A stretch of DNA of 7,567 nucleotides from an uncultured Chthoniobacterales bacterium. Lineage in GTDB: Bacteria > Verrucomicrobiota > Verrucomicrobiia > Chthoniobacterales > CAKUMP01. Positions within the stretch are counted from its first letter, which is position 1; the number at the start of each line of letters is the position of its first letter. A program made the position numbers and the translations under genes. The notes below the pieces were generated by a model that was not told the origin of the DNA, ran no database searches, and worked only from the letters and a program-made list of their open reading frames with translations. The stretch is taken from assembly GCA_934667795.1 (NCBI GenBank), contig CAKUMP010000110.1, forward strand, positions 1-7,567, in the 5' to 3' direction. Positions 5,206 to 7,567 of the stretch are shown here, piece by piece.

Positions 5206-5679
5206 ATGCGTGTAGGAATTGGATATGATATTCATCAATTTGCGGAAGGTCGGCGTCTGATTTTAGGGGGAGTGGAAATTCCTTCAGAAAAAGGTCTGAT
5301 CGGGCATTCAGATGCAGATGTTTTATCGCATGCTATTGCCGATGCCATATTGGGGGCAGCAGGACTAGGTGATATTGGATACTATTTCCCAAATAACGAT
5401 CCGTCAATTGAAGGGATTTCCTCATTGGAAATTTTAAGAAAAGCGGTAAGCCTTGCAGGCGAAAATGATTGGTGCCTGGAGAATGTGGACGCTTCATTGA
5501 TTATGGAAGCTCCTAAAATTGCTCCTTATGTTGAGGCGATGAAAAAATGCATTGCAGAAGCATTGGGGGTAAGCGTGAGAAATGTGGGTATCAAAGCCAC
5601 CACCAATGAAACATTGGGAGCCATAGGAAGAGGAGAAGGGGTTGCAGCAATGGCTGTGGCACTTTTGAAAGACAAATGA
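5206..5679 (+). CDS. ispF: 2-C-methyl-D-erythritol 2,4-cyclodiphosphate synthase
   Basis: IspF cyclises CDP-methylerythritol 2-phosphate to MEcPP with release of CMP, the fifth step of the MEP isoprenoid pathway; it works as a cytosolic trimer. At 157 residues it has the family length. The metal ligands Asp8, His10 and His42 are in place (GYDIH and SDADVLSHAIADAILGA), with GDIGYYFPNNDP (from Gly55) and the CMP/trimer segment KATTNETLGAIGRGEG (130-145). AAAAGGA (5191-5197) sits 8 nt before the ATG. IspD is not present next to it or fused to it. The gene lies 4 bp after the phosphatase and 13 bp before the beta-helix gene, indicating one operon. Confidence 0.97.
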   Translation: MRVGIGYDIHQFAEGRRLILGGVEIPSEKGLIGHSDADVLSHAIADAILGAAGLGDIGYYFPNNDPSIEGISSLEILRKAVSLAGENDWCLENVDASLIMEAPKIAPYVEAMKKCIAEALGVSVRNVGIKATTNETLGAIGRGEGVAAMAVALLKDK

Positions 5680-5692
5680 GGGCATAACATCG

Positions 5693-6382
5693 TTGGATAA
5701 AAAACACACATTTTCAGCAGCTGATTATTTCGACCTGGAAGGGTATGAGCATTCTGCTCTTTTTTCGGAAGGACAACCGGTGTGGGATGCTTTGAAACAA
5801 ATCACCAGTTACCTGAAGTTCAGGCTAAAGCCAGGAATTTATGCGCGTGCCATAGGCCGCCCCTTTGTGAGCGGGCAGGTTTATATCGGAAGAGGGACGG
5901 TTATTGAGCATGGTGCGGTCATTAAAGGACCGGCATGGATTGGAGATAATTGCCAGATCCGAACTGGAGTCTATATACGGGAAAATGTGATTGTCGGAAA
6001 TGATGTGGTCATGGGAAATTCCTGTGAATTTAAAAACTCTATTTTATTCAATGGGGTACAGGTTCCGCATTTTAATTATGTCGGGGATTCGATTCTGGGA
6101 TACAAAGCACACTTGGGTGCGGGAGTTATTTTATCCAATGTAAGATTGGATCATCATGAAATTATGGTGCCCGGAGAGGACGGGATGATTGCAACTGGGT
6201 TAAAAAAATTCGGTGCAATTATTGGGGATCATGCAGAAATTGGATGTAACAGTGTTTTGAGCCCGGGTTCCATTATTGGACGGAAAACGATGATGTATCC
6301 AGGCTGCCATTGGCGTGGAGTGGTGGGAGAAAACAAGGTGATTCAGATCCGACAGGATTTTAATATCCTGGACCGAAAATAA
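5693..6382 (+). CDS. GlmU-like left-handed beta-helix (hexapeptide) transferase, no nucleotidyltransferase domain
   Basis: The 229-residue protein is mostly hexapeptide repeats from about residue 60 to 205 (for example VYIGRGTVIEHGAVIKG, WIGDNCQIRTGVYI, AIIGDHAEIGCNSVL), the left-handed parallel beta-helix of acyl- and acetyltransferases. The segment VPHFNYVGDSILG..AHLGAGVILSNV matches the GlmU acetyltransferase active site, with His126 in the place of the catalytic His363 of E. coli GlmU. The N-terminal 55 or so residues are not a uridylyltransferase, so it is not full GlmU. Plausible roles are acetyl transfer to an amino sugar or nucleotide sugar for envelope polymers, or a non-catalytic sugar-binding helix. 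The start is TTG 5693, 10 nt after GAGGG (5678-5682), just past the ispF stop. The fold is sure; the substrate is unknown. Confidence 0.8.
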   Translation: MDKKHTFSAADYFDLEGYEHSALFSEGQPVWDALKQITSYLKFRLKPGIYARAIGRPFVSGQVYIGRGTVIEHGAVIKGPAWIGDNCQIRTGVYIRENVIVGNDVVMGNSCEFKNSILFNGVQVPHFNYVGDSILGYKAHLGAGVILSNVRLDHHEIMVPGEDGMIATGLKKFGAIIGDHAEIGCNSVLSPGSIIGRKTMMYPGCHWRGVVGENKVIQIRQDFNILDRK

Positions 6383-6429
6383 TCAGTTGTCAGTGAGGCA
6401 GGATCATCGGAGAGTAAGAGGATATGGAA

Positions 6430-7209
6430 ATGGAAGCAGAACCTGCAAAAGTTGAGATCACGAATCGATTTGTGAGGCATCGCAATGCCTTGGAAACACG
6501 TGCTTCGTTTGGCCCGGTATTTATGGATTACTACCTTCACCTGATGCAGCATTCGTTAAAACATGCGCCACAGCAGGATGAAATGTTGAAAGATGCTGTG
6601 GCTGCACTCGCATTACATCTGGTTTCAAGACCCTGGGACGAGGTCGTGGCATGGACGATGAATATCCAGAACCCAAGTATGAATTTGTTTGTGACAGGGA
6701 ATTGTCATTTACAGTCGATTACCGGAAGGATTTATACCGAACATGTGAAAGAATCTGCAGAAAATCTGTTTTTTGCACAGGTCGCACGAAAAAATCATGA
6801 ACCTCGGCATAGTGTGGTGCCATTTGATGGGACAGATATTTTACAAGCGGCAGAAAGTTTTTATAAGCAAAGCCAGCAGCTACCCATACGGTATTTTCGA
6901 ATGAAAGATCCGGAGGAATATGTGCTGATTACGGCGATGCCGGACTGTGATCTGGAGTGGCTGGAAGGTTTGACTTCGGAACGAGTGGAGCGATTGGCAG
7001 AAGAGGAAGAGCTAGGGCATCTGGAGAAACGTTTGTTGGGGTTTGGGTGTGAGTGTACGCTCGGAAAAGTCATACAGGCAGTCACTGCGCTGGGGCGCAA
7101 AACCGTAGATGAACTATTTGGCGAAGAAGAAATTCTGGAAATTTCCTGCCCGCGCTGTTCCGCAAAATACCTGGCAAATCGTGAACAGGTTCGAGAAAAC
7201 GTGCCCTGA
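6430..7209 (+). CDS. hslO: Hsp33 family redox-regulated molecular chaperone
   Basis: Hsp33 is a cytosolic holdase that is inactive when its four cysteines bind zinc and becomes active when they are oxidised to disulfides, protecting proteins during oxidative or bleach stress. The C-terminal redox switch is complete: Cys207-Glu-Cys209 and Cys240-Pro-Arg-Cys243, 31 residues apart as in E. coli (CxC and CxxC), followed by AKYLANREQV. The N-terminal chaperone domain is divergent but keeps the overall layout (VRHRNALETRASF, then NPSMNLFVTG, TGRIYTE and TAMPDCDLEWL) and resembles the verrucomicrobial form. ATG 6430 has AGAGG 8 nt upstream (6417-6421); ATG 6424 is only 2 nt from that SD but 11 nt from GGAG (6409-6412), so either is possible and adds two residues. 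It sits 41-47 bp after the beta-helix gene with no terminator between. The stop codon overlaps the first hairpin of the downstream element. Confidence 0.9.
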   Translation: MEAEPAKVEITNRFVRHRNALETRASFGPVFMDYYLHLMQHSLKHAPQQDEMLKDAVAALALHLVSRPWDEVVAWTMNIQNPSMNLFVTGNCHLQSITGRIYTEHVKESAENLFFAQVARKNHEPRHSVVPFDGTDILQAAESFYKQSQQLPIRYFRMKDPEEYVLITAMPDCDLEWLEGLTSERVERLAEEEELGHLEKRLLGFGCECTLGKVIQAVTALGRKTVDELFGEEEILEISCPRCSAKYLANREQVRENVP

Positions 7210-7282
7210 AAGGGCAACTTATGTCAGACCAGGGCAACGCCCTGGGTCTGGTGCGGAGAGAGGAATCAAACCCTGTAAGGGT
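7202..7282. repeat. Three-hairpin CCCT/AGGG intergenic element
   Basis: Three inverted repeats with related arms occur in a row. TGCCCT-GAA-AGGGCA (7202-7216) overlaps the hslO stop. CAGACCAGGGC-AAC-GCCCTGGGTCTG (7225-7250) is an 11-bp stem with one bulged base. ACCCT-GTA-AGGGT (7270-7282) is the third. The triplet of AGGGC-type hairpins around a long CCAGGGCAACGCCCTGG stem matches an intergenic repeat I recall from many Bacteroidota, Planctomycetota and Verrucomicrobiota genomes, sometimes near Y1/RAYT transposases; this is unsearched memory. It can also act as an mRNA 3'-end structure for hslO. An open frame reads through it but shows no protein-like features. Confidence 0.6.
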
Positions 7283-7309
7283 GATCTAAAAAGGTGGTTT
7301 TTCCTTGTC

Positions 7310-7329
7310 TTGCGACCACTTGCGACCAT
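7310..7329 (+). repeat. Tandem 10-bp direct repeat
   Basis: TTGCGACCAC (7310-7319) is followed immediately by TTGCGACCAT (7320-7329), nine of ten bases identical. The first copy ends in ACCAC, which can pair with GTGGT at 7294-7298. No function can be assigned. Confidence 0.55.
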
Positions 7330-7356
7330 GCGCTTACCGCTTTGCCTTTGATTGGA

Positions 7357-7403
7357 CGTTTTAATTGAATCTACAGACCGTTTTAACGATCCCTATGAAT
7401 CTA
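7357..7403 (+). repeat. Pair of imperfect direct repeats CGTTTTAA...TGAATCTA
   Basis: CGTTTTAA-T-TGAATCTA (7357-7373) is repeated as CGTTTTAA-9 bp-TGAATCTA (7379-7403). Both 8-base blocks are exact in each copy, and the second copy differs by a longer spacer. This could be a decayed duplication or a paired protein-binding site; chance is possible but both blocks recurring in order is unusual. Confidence 0.4.
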
Positions 7404-7472
7404 AGCTGCCGCAGGCCGCCCTAATAAGCGTAGTTCATTCAAACGAATATGATTAGAAAGAACTAAGTTTAA

Positions 7473-7494
7473 GTACCCCCCAATTACGGGGGAC
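7473..7494. other. C5/G5 hairpin without T tract
   Basis: GT-(A)-CCCCC pairs with GGGGGAC around a 7-nt loop (CAATTAC), seven pairs with one bulged A. Neither strand has a following T run, so it is not a standard terminator. It could be an operator-like or structural element ahead of the next gene. Confidence 0.35.
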
Positions 7495-7519
7495 AATACC
7501 ATAGTCGCCCCTTAAAAAA

Positions 7520-7539
7520 TTATAATCCATTGATTATAA
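7520..7539. promoter_or_regulatory. Perfect 8-bp inverted repeat, possible operator containing TATAAT
   Basis: TTATAATC-CATT-GATTATAA is a perfect inverted repeat with a 4-bp centre. Its left arm contains TATAAT (7521-7526), an exact -10 hexamer, though no -35 of quality lies 17 bp upstream. It is 2 bp from the FNR-like box, so the two may form one control region for a gene to the right. Confidence 0.4.
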
Positions 7540-7541
7540 GC

Positions 7542-7555
7542 TTGATACAGATCAA
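7542..7555. promoter_or_regulatory. FNR-type (Crp/Fnr family) binding site
   Basis: TTGAT-ACAG-ATCAA is an exact match to the FNR/ANR consensus TTGAT-N4-ATCAA, and the dyad extends one more base on each side (C...G). If activated from the usual position (centre at -41.5), transcription would begin near base 7590, beyond the window. This is a sequence match; the regulator and the target gene are not visible. Low-oxygen or nitric-oxide control of the next gene is inferred. Confidence 0.55.
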
Positions 7556-7567
7556 GTGATGACTTAT

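Larger units (their letters stand above)
7283..7519. other. Intergenic stretch without a supported gene
   Basis: I see no open frame with protein-like content, no tRNA and no good terminator here on either strand. It contains short direct repeats (listed separately), a weak A/T stem (AAAAA-GGTGG-TTTTT near 7288-7302), and CCCCC/GGGGG arms (7476-7480 and 7488-7492) closing a C-rich/G-rich hairpin that lacks a T tract. The AT-rich right half is probably the upstream region of a gene beyond the window. Confidence 0.5.

Noticed and set aside
7109..7351. 80-codon plus-strand open frame overlapping the hslO end and the hairpin element
   Set aside because: Its first half is hslO read in another frame and its second half is the hairpin repeat. 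There is no SD and no protein-like pattern; such frames commonly arise from this kind of repeat.
7283..7567. tRNA or complete insertion sequence in the right intergenic region
   Set aside because: I found no cloverleaf-compatible arms with a T-loop motif, no transposase frame and no matching terminal inverted repeats.

Overview
The window is a gene-dense, moderately AT-rich bacterial chromosome segment with every gene on the + strand. The proteins suggest a member of the PVC group (Verrucomicrobiota, Kiritimatiellota or Lentisphaerota). The clues are an Hsp33 with a divergent N-terminal part of the kind I associate with verrucomicrobia, a Lys/Ala/Pro-repeat histone H1-like protein, and a stand-alone GlmU-like hexapeptide-repeat protein beside ispF. 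This placement rests on remembered family resemblance, so it is moderate to weak.

Layout. (1) 2-814: the C-terminal two-thirds of tryptophan synthase beta (trpB), cut by the window edge; trpA does not follow. (2) 937-3637: a tightly packed, overlapping operon, yicC - gmk - coaC - coaB, joining an RNase-type YicC protein and guanylate kinase to the two middle steps of coenzyme A synthesis. The usual fused coaBC gene is split here exactly at an A7 run, where a -1 ribosomal slip (or one missing A in the assembly) would restore a single 405-residue CoaBC. rpoZ, often found between gmk and coaBC, is absent. (3) 3638-4277: a self-contained transcription unit for a small, extremely basic histone-like protein of five near-identical 48-bp repeats. 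It has an ideal ribosome binding site and a strong intrinsic terminator. (4) 4278-4439: a short promoter/leader stretch containing a GC-rich palindromic patch unlike its surroundings, probably a dispersed hairpin repeat. (5) 4440-7209: a second co-directional cluster, inositol-monophosphatase-family phosphatase - ispF (isoprenoid precursor synthesis) - GlmU-like left-handed beta-helix transferase - hslO (redox-switched chaperone Hsp33). (6) 7202-7567: no supported gene. It begins with three CCCT/AGGG hairpins, continues with short direct repeats, and ends with two perfect inverted repeats. The last of these is an exact FNR-type box (TTGAT-N4-ATCAA), probably belonging to a gene beyond the window.

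Most genes are conserved housekeeping functions. The parts most worth a second look are the coaC/coaB junction, the histone repeat array, the two hairpin-rich intergenic elements, and the FNR-like site at the right edge. I found no CRISPR array, tRNA, rRNA, complete transposon or defence gene.
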